Source: Platerodrilus igneus (Eukaryota > Arthropoda > Insecta > Coleoptera > Lycidae). Taken from it: a stretch of DNA of 64,000 nucleotides. A model generated the notes under the pieces. That model was not told the DNA's origin and did not search any database. It was given only the letters and a program-made list of their open reading frames with translations. The stretch spans positions 124,001 to 188,000 of the forward strand of contig JARFIW010000108.1 in the NCBI GenBank assembly GCA_036346225.1, read 5' to 3'. Positions within the stretch are counted from its first letter, which is position 1. Each line of letters begins with the position of its first letter. Shown piece after piece: positions 11,257 to 20,625 of the stretch. The position numbers and the translations under genes were made by a program.

Positions 11257-12837
11257 TTATGCTCAACCCCCTCGCGCCTTTTTATTTTAATTTAATTATT
11301 TTTATATATATGCAAGTATTTATTTTATATTACGTGCTTTAGCAACGTTTGGTTGGTTTATAAATCAAAAACTGTGTTAAATATGCCTCGACTATTTGAA
11401 AACTCTTACTTCCCAGGGTATCCACCTACTTACCGTGAGTTCAGTGGTAAGTAGATTTGCAATGCACCAACCCAAACAGCACTATCTTTTGTTTTTGTAC
11501 CTTTTGATAATTTACGCTTGTATATGCCAAATTTTTATATGATTCACGTTGCCTTGTGCCAAATTAATTACTATTACAAAATTTCTGACTTTGACGTTAT
11601 ATCACACAGTACTCACCTGTTCTATACTTCGTTATCGGCCTCTATGAATGCTGGCTCAAAATCCTACTCGCCGTATACGTCTTTACAAGGTCTGCACTAT
11701 CACTATGAAAACGGCCGTCTAGACTCCAGGTATCGTTGACTTAATTTTGATGCTCCCAAATCTAAAATAAATATGACCCAAATTTAGAATTTTGAATAAC
11801 CTTTTGTATTTACTTCCCCTGCGCTAATTTTTCCGGTGTTATATCTTCTTTATCTCGTACGAATCCTCTTGCTACTCCAATGCTGTCTTTAAATCTTGCT
11901 CCTCTCGTTCTAAATCACTGCTTTCTTTATCCGCTCGTTCCAAATTAATACTTCCTTCTATTTAATCCGCTCGTTCCAAATCAATCCTTCCTTCTATATA
12001 CCATTCAATGCCCTGCTATACATAAAACCATATCCAATTCAATCCCAATAATACCTTCCTTAATCTTATAAATCCGATTCGATGCCTTCTGCCTATATAA
12101 ATCTCGTTCCAATATCCACTTATGTTCCGCCGGTTCGCTGTCGCACTAATTCCACTCTTAAACTTGTTACTCGTCGTTGCAATCAAATATTTTATTTACC
12201 GTCGCTTTACTTTCAAACTCATTTATTAAATCTTCAAAATATTCAAACAATTTAGCGCAGTTTACAAACACGTCTTATTACAAAATTATTTCAAAATCGA
12301 CCTCTTGTTTACTTATCCTAGGTGATAATTACAATATTAATATGCCTACTCTTTATTACATTGTATACAAAAACCATCCAATAACGTCGTCTCACTAAGT
12401 TCGTGTCACTAATACCTTATACTTTGTCTTTTGCACTTTCCCTTTTCATACATAAATGTTCAATCATTGGTCCTAAATATCGCACAACCCTTCAATCATA
12501 TTTGACAATGGTATTACTTATAATTTTGAGATTACATGTTTGTCCAAAGGTTGATTCTAGTAAAATAAATGCCGAACTGATACACATATAAACCTGGATC
12601 TGCGTGGTGAATAGTGTACTACAGACGCATCCGGTTTCTGGATTGGCAAATGTACGTTCTATGGCTTATTCAACATACAACTCAGTGTAAAACCTTGAAT
12701 ACTGTGTGTTTTATCACGTCATCAAGTCATTGTTTTTACTTCTTGGCACTTACATTTTGACTAATATTTTAAATACTTTAACGTTTGTAAAGTACGGCAA
12801 ACATAAATTTTTAATTACGGGATCTGATATTTGGCTT

Positions 12838-12870
<33 letters not shown>

Positions 12871-12872
<2 letters not shown>

Positions 12873-13249
12873 CTGTTGTTCTGGAACACTTCAGAGGATA
12901 TTCTCCTCACCACCTAGACTGAAGTGAACCTTTCCAACCTATAATTTACTATATTGTTGCTTTAAACACTATCGAGGATATTCTCCTCGCCCGCAGGCTG
13001 GTGTTCTCAACAACAAACAAGTTGTTGAGAACACCAGCCTGCGGGTGAGGAGAATATCCTCGATAGTGTTTAAAGCAACAATATAGTAAATTATAGGTTG
13101 AAAACAAGTTGTTGAGAACACCAGCCTGCGGGTGAGGAGAATATCCTCGATAGTGTTTAAAGCAACAATATAGTAAATTATAGGTTGGAAAGGTTCATTT
13201 CAGTCTAGGTGGTGAGGAGAATATCCTCTGAAGTGTTCCAGAACAACAG

Positions 13250-13251
<2 letters not shown>
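12871..13251. repeat. long near-perfect hairpin with duplicated right arm
   Basis: The left arm 12871-13013 is complementary over its whole length to 13108-13251. Between them lies an additional 80-base copy of the inner part of the right arm (13021-13100). The arms include GAGGATATTCTCCTC-type blocks. It is flanked on both sides by (AT)n tracts. No coding capacity. Confidence 0.9.
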
Positions 13252-13308
<57 letters not shown>

Positions 13309-13319
13309 TAATTACAGGT

Positions 13320-13368
13320 TTTCTACTGATGATGACCACATAGTGGTCGAAATACGTATCTAGTAATT
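13320..13368 (+). ncRNA. hammerhead ribozyme-like motif, right copy
   Basis: CTGATGA at 13326-13332, a 6-bp stem II GACCAC(ATA)GTGGTC at 13334-13348, GAAA at 13349-13352, then ATACGTAT forming a minimal stem III and C at 13360 as the expected cleavage nucleotide. CTA (13323-13325) pairs with TAG (13361-13363) to begin stem I. This is the minimal architecture with tiny stem III described for Penelope-like elements. A single unpaired U at 13333 departs from the textbook core. Confidence 0.72.
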
Positions 13369-13417
13369 TAAATATTTTTGTGGTTAAGAGTTTTTATTTA
13401 ATTTTACTTGGCAATAG

Positions 13418-13771
13418 AGTTGAGTCGGCGATAGTCGACGCAGAATCTTGGCATTCCTTCCTTCTTCGCCACAATTACTATAGGGGAGTTGTAGGCTGAG
13501 GTGCTGGGCTCAATGATTCGATTAGCTAGCATTTCTTCTACTTAGGCGGTGATGATGAGCTTCTTTTAGGGAGAATATCGATTAAGCGGCAATCGGAAGG
13601 GTGTGTGTGGATTGGTCCATATCGTATGACTGGTGCTGGCAGTAGTGGTTGGTTGTGTTGATCCTTGACGACTGATTGGGACTCCTCCAAGAGGCTGTTG
13701 CATCTGGGTAGGATCTCTGCGAGTAACTGGTGAGTTGCGGTTTGTTTGGGTGGTCTGCTGGTGTACCCGGG
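13418..13771 (-). pseudogene. Gypsy element 1 reverse transcriptase N-terminal fragment
   Basis: On the minus strand RLPLNRYSPKE, IEPSTSAYNSPIVIVAKKEG and RFCVDYRRLNSIA are visible, the finger region leading to the RT palm in Ty3/Gypsy pol. The reading frame then stops at the Penelope-type insertion and no catalytic YxDD is present further on. A linker (WTTPGYTSRPPKQ) connects it upstream to the protease segment. Confidence 0.8.
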
Positions 13772-13786
13772 TGTCGTCCATCGGTT

Positions 13787-14084
13787 ACACTCGAAAGTCA
13801 GCGCTAGGGATACCATTATTTACAACCCTGTTTTTAGTTTTTGTTTTGTTTTTGTTCCAGTTTTTGTCAGATTTTTAGGTTTGTTAGATTGTTAGAGTTT
13901 GTTAGGTTTGTTAGATTTTTAGGTTTGTTAGATTTTTATTTAGTTTTTATTTAGGGTGAATCAACTATGAAGTAAGAATAAATTAGGAGCACGACTATTT
14001 TTCGCGTTTAAACCCAATGTAGTACCTCCGGGTGGAGCATTGGGGACGTGGCCGCAAGTATAGCGGCCCTAATTCAAATTATAA
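13787..14084 (+). mobile_element. retroposed insert sharing the SINE 3' module
   Basis: Flanked by a 15-bp duplication TGTCGTCCATCGGTT (13772-13786 and 14085-14099), so it is a discrete insertion in pol. It has T-rich short repeats (GGTTTGTTAGATTTTTA units, 13873-13950), then AATGTAGTACCTCCGGGTGG plus AGCATTGG, which is the tail of the tRNA SINE family, then a GC hairpin GGCCGC(AAGTATA)GCGGCC at 14050-14068. It lacks the tRNA-like head, so it is either a different SINE using the same tail or a rearranged copy. Confidence 0.65.
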
Positions 14085-14111
14085 TGTCGTCCATCGGTTC
14101 CAGTAGAGTGT

Positions 14112-14657
14112 CTAGCGTTTGTGTAGTCCAAAATGTATAGATCCTCGCTCGTGATTCATTACTGCTTTCTGGCGTTGAAGCCATGATTGTCCCACGACGA
14201 CATCCTTTGCCAAGTTGGCCACTACCAGGAAGGTTTCGTGGTCCGTCACATTTCCAAGGGTGAATGGCGTGCGAAACCTGCCCTTGATAGCCATCTTTAC
14301 CCCTGTTTCGGCTAGCTGGGCGGAAGTACGATAGGGTTCTACCCGTAAGCCAGTGGGTAATCGATCTTCCCTAATTATACATGAAGTTGCCCTTGTGTCT
14401 AGTAGTGCATTGCAGGTCGTTCTGTTTATGGTAACGGGGATCCTTGATAGTGAGTCATCGTGGGTAATGTTTAGTCGCGCCAGCTCGTTTCTCGACTTTC
14501 TGGTTGGATAATCTCGGTGCGAGTGTCTTTGTGGCCAGAAGCGGCACCTTGGTAGTTGTTCTGCTGTGGGAAAACGTCTGGCAGCTGGTGTGGGGTTGGT
14601 CGTCTTTGTTGTCGTCTTCTTCACGTTTGCTTCAATTTTCGTGAGGCGGGAGATCAT
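14112..14657 (-). pseudogene. Gypsy element 1 nucleocapsid end and aspartic protease
   Basis: 181-codon open frame. CRFWPQRHSHRDYP looks like a zinc knuckle with two cysteines lost. The protease shows LLDTRATSCIIRE, where the active-site DTGA has become DTRA, then TPFTLGN and VVGQSWLQRQKAVMNH near the end. A retropepsin of a Ty3/Gypsy polyprotein is certain as a family, and the changed active site makes it inactive. Confidence 0.85.
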
Positions 14658-14689
14658 TTCCCATATTGTTGTGAGCTTGTGACACTGAA

Positions 14690-15314
14690 TTGAGTTCCTC
14701 AGTGCCGGCAGGAAGAGGTCCGTAAACAGCTCTATGTCACGGTTGATGTATATTTTTAGACGGTGAGCTTGCTGCGTCTTAGTGCCAAAAAGGCGGCTAC
14801 TGGCTGAGATGCCATCTGCTTCTTTCCATAATACTGGGAGGTTTTTTTGACTCTAATGGTTGGACTATCGTACTTGCCCAGAAAGAATTTTTTGAATTAG
14901 CTGTCGCTAGGTTGGAACATCGCGTATGCTTCCCACCATGTGGTTTCTTGGCCTCGGAGTTGAGCAGTGGTAGTAGGTATATCAGTGTCCATCGCTTCCA
15001 TATGTTGAAGGAATTCGGTGAGATCCTCTAGAGGGGTGCCAGAGAATGTAGGTTTTTCTACTTCGGAGGTCGCTGTGGCGACGTGGTAAAGGTCTTCCAC
15101 TAGTGCCTTGATTGTGTTCATTTTGCTGGTTCTTTGTTGAGCGCCATTGGGTTGTTGCAGTCCCAGAACTGTGGATGATTGTGTATCCTCCTAGGTTGGA
15201 AGCGGCTGTTTGGTGTTTGGCTGGAGGTTTGATGCCGTTTGACTCCTCGTCTCCGGCATGATGATGATCCTGGCAAGCGCGCTGTTTGTCAAATCTTCTG
15301 TAAAGACGGCCCAA
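14690..15314 (-). pseudogene. Gypsy element 1 gag remnant
   Basis: Two overlapping minus frames (14897-15121 and 14982-15314) lie just after the primer-binding site. KPTFSGTPLEDLTEFLQHME followed by QLRGQETTWWEAYAMFQ matches the capsid pattern of insect Ty3/Gypsy gag (a FxG...FL block and then a G-A-x-WW block). The rest of the capsid (14660-14890) is shifted. Position and motifs support gag. It is not intact. Confidence 0.7.
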
Positions 15315-15315
15315 T

Positions 15316-15329
15316 CACGTTGGACGCCA
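15316..15329 (-). other. primer-binding site of Gypsy element 1
   Basis: On the minus strand TGGCGTCCAACGTG lies two bases inside the 5' LTR. It differs at one position from the tRNA-Lys-type motif TGGCGCCCAACGTG, so a tRNA-Lys primer is likely. Confidence 0.75.
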
Positions 15330-15859
15330 CTTGGTATCGTACGAGGGGGCGGCGTCTGAAAGTATGTAGACTTAGCACTGTTATGTTTAATATTCACCAG
15401 CAAACAAATAAAATAAAGTTCATAAGTACACAGATATACAAGTTAAATAGTTAAAATGAACAGATTATGCAGTTTGAAGCACTTCGGTAATTTTTGGTAA
15501 TTTTCGGAAGGCTTCATCGCGGCTCGTGGAACCAAGTAGGATCTTAAATACTAAGTGAACGAATATATACACAGCTCGGAGAGGTCCAGAGGTTTTCGGT
15601 AGTCTTCGGAATTCTTCGGACGGTTTCGTGTTTTACTTGCGGGAGAACGTGATGTTATAAAGAGTTATGATCTGAACATAAGAGCTATACATTGAACATA
15701 TATACAATATTAAGAGGTTCAGAGGTTTTCGGTAGGCTTCGGAATTCTTCGAAAGGCCTCGGTTTTTACTTGTGAGGCTAAGTAGAACTTTAATAACGAT
15801 AATTAAAAAGTATTTATAGTTTGAAGAGATCCAGACGTTTTCGGCGGTTTTCGAGACTT

Positions 15860-16163
15860 GAGGCGTCGCCGTGGATCAATTTAGTAAGCGTAAGGCTACG
15901 GATCCCAAGGTCCCGGGTTCAAATCCCGACACGGCCGACTGCTTGAAAAATGACAGGTGAGCATTTTTCACAAAAATTACGCCCTCGTTCGGATGAGAGG
16001 TTAAATGGAGGTCCCGTGTGTGAGTGTTGTCACGCATGTTAAAGATCCCTACCTTGCCTGGAACGGCAAAGGTTCGGCAAAATTCTAAATTTCCAGGCAA
16101 CAAAAAACTCGCCTCCTGGCCAATGTAGTACCTACAAGTGGAGCATTGGAAATGTAAATGAAC
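15860..16163 (+). mobile_element. SINE stack unit 1 (type A head)
   Basis: Head GGCGTCGCCGTGGATCAAT with a B-box-like GGGTTCAAATCCCG, then a 5'-CGACTGCTTGAAAAATG body start, the common body and the tail GGAGCATTGGAAATGTAAATG. The left flank TTTTCGAGACTT is a degenerate copy of the target and the right flank is ATCTTCGGGACTT. Confidence 0.88.
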
Positions 16164-16177
16164 GATCTTCGGGACTT

Positions 16178-16479
16178 GGCGTCGCCGTGGATCAATGTAG
16201 TAAGCGTAAGATTACGGATCCCAAGGTCCTGGGTTCACACCCCGACACGGCCGACTGCTTGAAAAATGGCAGGTGAGCATTTTTCACAAAAATTGCACCC
16301 TCGTTCGGATGAGAGGTTAAATGGAGGTCCCGTGTGTGAGTGTTGTCACGCACGTTAAAGATCCCTACCTTGCCTGGAACGGCAAGGGTTTGGCAAAATT
16401 CAAAATTTCCAGGCAACAAAAAACTCGCCTCCTGGCCAATGTAGTACCTTCGAGTGGAGCATTGGTAATATAAATGAAC
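16178..16479 (+). mobile_element. SINE stack unit 2 (type A head)
   Basis: Very similar to unit 1, including the TAGTAAGCGTAAG head and the GAACG 3' end. Flanked by CTTCGGGACT at 16168-16177 and 16483-16492. Confidence 0.9.
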
Positions 16480-16492
16480 GGTCTTCGGGACT

Positions 16493-16768
16493 CAGGTGGC
16501 TCCGTGGCGTAGTTGGTATGTGTGTGACTACTACGCCCAAAGTCCCGGGTTCGAATCCCGACACGGTCCGCTTGAAAAATGTTAGGCGAGCATTTTTCAC
16601 AAAAATACATCCTCGTTCGAATGAGAGGTAAAATGGAGATTCCGTGTGTGTGTTATCACGCACGTTAAAGATTCGTTCGGCAAAATTCCAAATTTTTCAA
16701 GTAATAAAAAATCGCTTCCAGGCCAATGTGGAACCTTCGGGTGGAGCATTGCAAAAAATTACATGTAC
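16493..16768 (+). mobile_element. SINE stack unit 3 (type B head)
   Basis: Head GGTGGCTCCGTGGCGTAGTT with perfect B box GGTTCGAATCC. The body lacks the CCTACCTTGCTTGGAACAGC-like block after TTAAAGAT. Flanked by copies of GGTCTTCGGGACT at 16480-16492 and 16769-16781. Confidence 0.9.
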
Positions 16769-16781
16769 GGTCTTCGGGACT

Positions 16782-17083
16782 CGGCGGCTCTGTGGCGTAG
16801 TTGGTATGCGTGTGACTACTATGCCCAAGGTCTCGAATTCGAATCCCGACACGGTCCGCTTGAAAAATGTTAGGCGAGCATTTTTCACAAAAATACGCCC
16901 TTGTTTGGATGAGAGGTAAAATTAAGGTCCCGCGTGTAAGTGTTGTCACGCACGTTAAAGAATAGCAAGAATGCTTAGAATAGCAAGGGTTCGGCAAAAT
17001 CCAAAATTTCCAGGTAAAAAAACTCGCTTTCTGGCCAATGTAGTATCTTCGGGTTGGAGCATTAGAAAACAAATCAAATGTAG
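16782..17083 (+). mobile_element. SINE stack unit 4 (type B head)
   Basis: Head GGCGGCTCTGTGGCGTAGTT. The B box is mutated (AATTCGAATCC). Flanked by GGTCTTCGGGACT at 16769-16781 and 17084-17096, after which the LTR sequence resumes. Confidence 0.9.
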
Positions 17084-17587
17084 GGTCTTCGGGACTATTC
17101 GGAGTGCTTTGTGTTCTACTCGTGGGACAACGTGGAGTTATAAAGACTTAATTCGGCATGCCACAGGTACGGCGCCGGGCAGCGTAACTGGTCAAAATTG
17201 AGCAGACTATGGAGAACACTGCTATATGTGGTTTACGGTACTAAATTGTAGTGACGTGCCCCAGTGCGGCGGCGGGCAGCGTAACTGGTCAGAAATTAAG
17301 CAGGCTATGGGAAGTACTGGTTGCCGAAGTAGTTTACAGGTTATGGTGAGCACTGTAGTTGAGTTCTTAGGCTATGGTGAGTACTAAGTGTACTGAATTC
17401 TGCTGGGTTCGCAATCGTATTTATATGCTTTCTTCCCTTATGCAGAGTATGTTGAAAAAAGGTTAGTGGAATGGGCATCCAACAGATTTGCTAATTTTGG
17501 AGTAGCACAAAAAAGAGTTGGATTTTCTGATTTTCTAGGCCTTTGTTCTATGTTTAGCACGTGTACTCTGATATAGGGTAACATCGT

Positions 17588-17933
17588 TTTTTATCGAGGG
17601 CAGAAATAAACACATTAACTTGATGATCAAATTTAGTAAATTTGTGCTTTTTCGTAAGGATTATAGAAGTTAGTTATTAATTCAATTAATTGGCAGCTTG
17701 TTCATCCATGTCAGTATCTATTTGTTCAAAAATCGCCCTGATTGTGTACATGAAGTCGAGTCACAATTTTAAAAATAAACCACGTGTAATTCTTATCTAA
17801 AATTATGGCATACGTAGTGACATTACGTAGAAAACCTTTGCTAATGTTAAGGTTTATTATTGTTTGCTGTTGGGATGCACACGAGAGTCTAAAAAGTCAA
17901 GGTATGGAGGTGTTGCGATCCCCTCCAACTCAT
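17588..17933. other. upstream region of troponin C copy 2
   Basis: Non-coding AT-rich DNA between the Gypsy element and the troponin C promoter. Nothing recognised. Confidence 0.5.
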
Positions 17934-17950
17934 CTATTTATATTATAAAA
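17934..17950 (+). promoter_or_regulatory. MEF2-like site and TATA box of troponin C copy 2
   Basis: CTATTTATAT (17934-17943) matches the MEF2 consensus at 9 of 10 positions. It runs into TATAAAA (17944-17950). An initiator-like TCAGT follows at 17983, and the ATG is at 18027. MEF2 control of muscle genes, troponin C among them, is established in insects. The site assignment here is inference. Confidence 0.5.
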
Positions 17951-18026
17951 AGCATTTAGATACAATCGATTAATTAAATCAATCAGTGTTCGAAGTTTGA
18001 GTTAGACATCAGTCCAATCCACAAAA

Positions 18027-18793
18027 ATGGTAAGAACATATATAGTGTTCGACAGTAATTATTTTCCATCGCCTACTAGCCACCACCAGCACCCAAGGAC
18101 GATCTGGATGAGGCAACTAAAAAGCAACTCGAGGAACTTTCAAATAAGTTGGAGTTAAGCAAAGATCAGTTAGTGCGTACGTAAATGAACGTTATACAAT
18201 TCTTTTTCTAATAAACGGTTTGTAGTTTTACAGCAAACGTTTGTATCTTTTGACGTTGATAAAAAGGGTTTTATGGATATAGAAATGATCGGCCAAATCT
18301 TAGACATGTTGGGCCATCAACAGACTACTGAAGAACTACAGGTTGTATTTCCCTTCAATCTAATTTTATCGCTAACCTATTTCACAGGCTATAGTCTCAG
18401 AAATCGACGAAGATGGAAACGGCGAATTGAGTTTTGAAGAATTTGCTCATTTAGCTGCTCGATTTTTAATTGAGGAAGAAGAAGAAGATACAGAAGCGAT
18501 ACTAAAAGAACTAAAAGATGCATTTCGACTGTACGATAAAGAAGGTAATAACATATTTTAATAAAAATAAGGTTATGTGCTGTTCTTGTAGGTTTAGGGT
18601 TTATCACAACAGATTTGTTACGGGAAATTTTAAAGGAGCTCGACGAGAAAATGACGAAAGATGATTTGGATCAAATGATTGAAGAAATTGATGCGGATGG
18701 ATCAGGAACTGTAGATTGGGAAGGTGCGTACTTGAATTGAGAACAAAAATAATTGTTTTTGTTTTAGAATTCAAAGCTATGATGATTGGATGA
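18027..18793 (+). CDS. troponin C-like protein, copy 2 (complete)
   Basis: Muscle thin-filament calcium sensor of 176 residues. Six exons: 18027-18029 (ATG alone, then GTAAGA), 18080-18176, 18226-18341, 18388-18544, 18592-18723 and 18768-18793. The ATG-only first exon is typical of troponin C genes. Residues 2-33 form a short Pro- and Glu/Lys-rich N-terminus ([12 protein letters not shown]...). EF loop II ([12 protein letters not shown]) and IV ([12 protein letters not shown]) look competent, while I ([12 protein letters not shown]) and III ([12 protein letters not shown]) do not. The acceptor at 18225 was chosen because the next AG (18232) would drop four residues that align with the family. 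The protein ends [14 protein letters not shown] signals lie at 18854 and 18858. It is paralogous to 1263-1820 in the same orientation, about 17 kb apart. The N-terminal extension makes it longer than the usual 150-160 residues. Confidence 0.92.
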
Positions 18794-19157
18794 ATGATCT
18801 TAAAGCATTGCCGCATGATTTATTTTATTATTAAGTCCGTATATTTGTTATTAAATAAATAAATTGGAAAATTATTTGTGAAGTCTATTGTATTTTTAAA
18901 CTAATTGGAAATCATCAAAAGTCGTGTTATAACATGTTTGGGATCCAATCATGCAGTACCGTGTATTTGACATAGACGTATTGACGATCCGAAGAAAGAC
19001 GGACTTATTGCAAATATATTTTCTCCGTGATATCCATAATGTGAACATAGCTTAAGATTACAATTAGAGGCGCACCATAAATGACGGTTGTTAAGTCACA
19101 TTTACAATCAATTTGTCACAAAATCACCCGAAGCTTAAATTGACATTTAACTGAATA

Positions 19158-19792
19158 GGGAGTTTGCGGTAGCACGTTTTTATACGGTATGAGGAAATCT
19201 GCTTATTTTATCGTATGGAACGCTAGTTTAAAAAATAATGGAGCCAATTCGGTGGTAGTTCTATTTGACAGTTTAAACTTGACTTGCGCTCTTTACGCTG
19301 CCGTGCATTTATAACCTAACTGTTTGTAATAATAAACACAATCCACCGATACCTAAAAACAATTCTAAACTATATTATTTATATTGAAATAGGTATTTTT
19401 GTTAGCACTTATAATATGCTGGTTTGCAGTTTCAAATTTATGTGGCAGTTTCAAAGCAACATGCAATCTTACAATGTCTTCGTTATCAAAACGAAAAAAA
19501 AACACAGTTTTCTGCTTGTATATCCTCCAAATTAAAACTCGCAGTCGAGTATAACAACTTCTATTGTGCTTTTTTTCCTTCTAAAGCACGAAATACAAGG
19601 TAGTGCTCCAAATCTTTAACACTACTGAGCAGAACCAACATTTTCGCATTATTATCCATAATAATAATAATTTAATAGATAGAGAAAAAAATTAGGTTTA
19701 GTGTAATATACCACAATCGACTTTTTGGACTTGACTCTATACGGTATTAAAGTGATATATACCGTATAAAAACGTGCTACCGCAAACTCCCC
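19158..19792. mobile_element. MITE-like element with 33-bp terminal inverted repeats
   Basis: Termini 19158-19190 and 19759-19791 are perfect inverted copies (outer end GGGAGTTTGCGGTAGCACG, inner end ACGGTAT). The interior is AT-rich, without coding potential. AATA and AATATG flanks allow a TA duplication but do not prove it. This looks like a non-autonomous DNA transposon whose superfamily I cannot name. Confidence 0.8.
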
Positions 19793-20174
19793 AATATGCA
19801 TTTATATTTCCTAAAATTTACAGGTTATGCTTTAATAATTAATCGCAAGGGTAAATAAAAAGCTTACGATTTTATTTCTTATTGATATTATTCCGATAAG
19901 AAGAAAATGAATGTTTTGTTACATGCCAAAATTGGCATTGTACATTTTTTAATATGCGACTAAATTCCCGCCATTATTTCAAATAAGCTTGTTAAATTTT
20001 CGCCATGCCGTACAGTTGCTTTTGCGCAAAAGAATGCGCAGGCGCGGAGTGAATGACGCAAGTGCGCGGTGTGTGACACGACATTATTAACCACGAGACG
20101 TCGAACGGTGACGTTTGCCTGTGTGTCCAGTGCGAAAGCCTGGCTGTAATGGTGGTAATACTTTTAGCCTTGTA

Positions 20175-20625
20175 ATGTGGACAGTTAGTTGAGTATACAC
20201 TAGATATTCAATAGCATTTGATAGCAAGGGGAGTATGCTGATGGGTCTTGGGTGAGTGTAAGTTTCTGCAAATGTTTTTATTGGAGTAGGGATGACAATT
20301 GACTGTTTTCAGAGTGAAGAGAAGATGTATTGATGATGTGTGTGAGTTCATCTAGACAAAATAGAAGTACTAACAGAAGCATCTTTATGTTCATGCCATC
20401 AAAGCCTTGGGCATGTGATTTAATTCTGTTTATAGATCCTTCCACTAATTGCACAGTTATAGGTTCGAAACAAGCAAAATTATTAATTGACTGTTGAGCA
20501 GTGGCATTATATCGATGAATGCCTGATACAGGCTGTTACAGAATTTAGCGAGTAAAGTAATTATTAACCTCATCAGAATAACTAATTTGGTTTAATATTT
20601 GGCCTTTCAGCTTGGTAAATTAAAA
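20175..20625 (-). pseudogene. LINE reverse transcriptase remnant
   Basis: On the minus strand SLYQAFIDIMPLLNSQ precedes ITVQLVEGSINRIKSHAQGF and DGMNIKMLLLVL, then THIINTS. This is the pre-RT and first RT blocks of a Jockey- or CR1-like LINE (pattern xxRIKSxAxGxDGIxxxML). It then breaks down through stops, leaving only a fragment before 20175. It is a different family from the R1-like LINE at 5016. Confidence 0.65.

Larger units (their letters stand above)
11085..13406. mobile_element. Penelope-type foldback element with opposed hammerhead ribozymes
   Basis: Bounded by an 11-bp direct repeat CTTGGCAATAG (11074-11084 and 13407-13417). The ends are inverted repeats of about 110 bases (11100-11217 against 13306-13402), each carrying a hammerhead-like motif and then an (AT)n tract (11217-11254; 13252-13305). 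Inverted or direct terminal repeats with hammerhead ribozymes are known for Penelope-like elements. I found no reverse transcriptase or GIY-YIG endonuclease inside, so it is a non-autonomous derivative. The interior holds T/C-rich anonymous DNA (11255-12842) and a long hairpin (12871-13251). Confidence 0.75.
15332..17583 (-). repeat. 5' LTR of Gypsy element 1 (with four SINEs inside)
   Basis: Homologous to 9402-10674, enlarged by four SINEs at 15860-17083. The CTTCGG subrepeats and the block with GTACGGCGCCGGGCAGCG (10300 and 17168) are shared by both LTRs. Clear divergence between the two LTRs, by eye around one difference per ten to fifteen bases, suggests an old insertion. Confidence 0.9.
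9398..17587 (-). mobile_element. Ty3/Gypsy LTR retrotransposon 1, complete ends, pol deleted
   Basis: Both ends are defined. TCGT at 9398-9401 and 17584-17587 is a 4-bp target-site duplication. LTRs at 9402-10674 and 15332-17583 start TGTTAC and end CA on the minus strand. A primer-binding site lies at 15316-15329 and a polypurine tract at 10675-10689. Read right to left, the inside holds gag, zinc knuckle plus protease, the start of RT, and then directly the C-terminus of integrase. Most of RT, RNase H and the integrase core are missing. Later insertions are a Penelope-type element (11085-13406), a retroposed sequence (13787-14084) and four SINEs in the 5' LTR. Confidence 0.9.

Noticed and set aside
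15876..17201. Many overlapping open frames of 60-135 codons with recurring peptides such as FCRTLAVPGKVGIFNVRD
   Set aside because: They are translations of the tRNA-derived SINE body in both orientations. The same peptides appear at 2129, 8134, 42704, 45243 and 58475 wherever a SINE lies.
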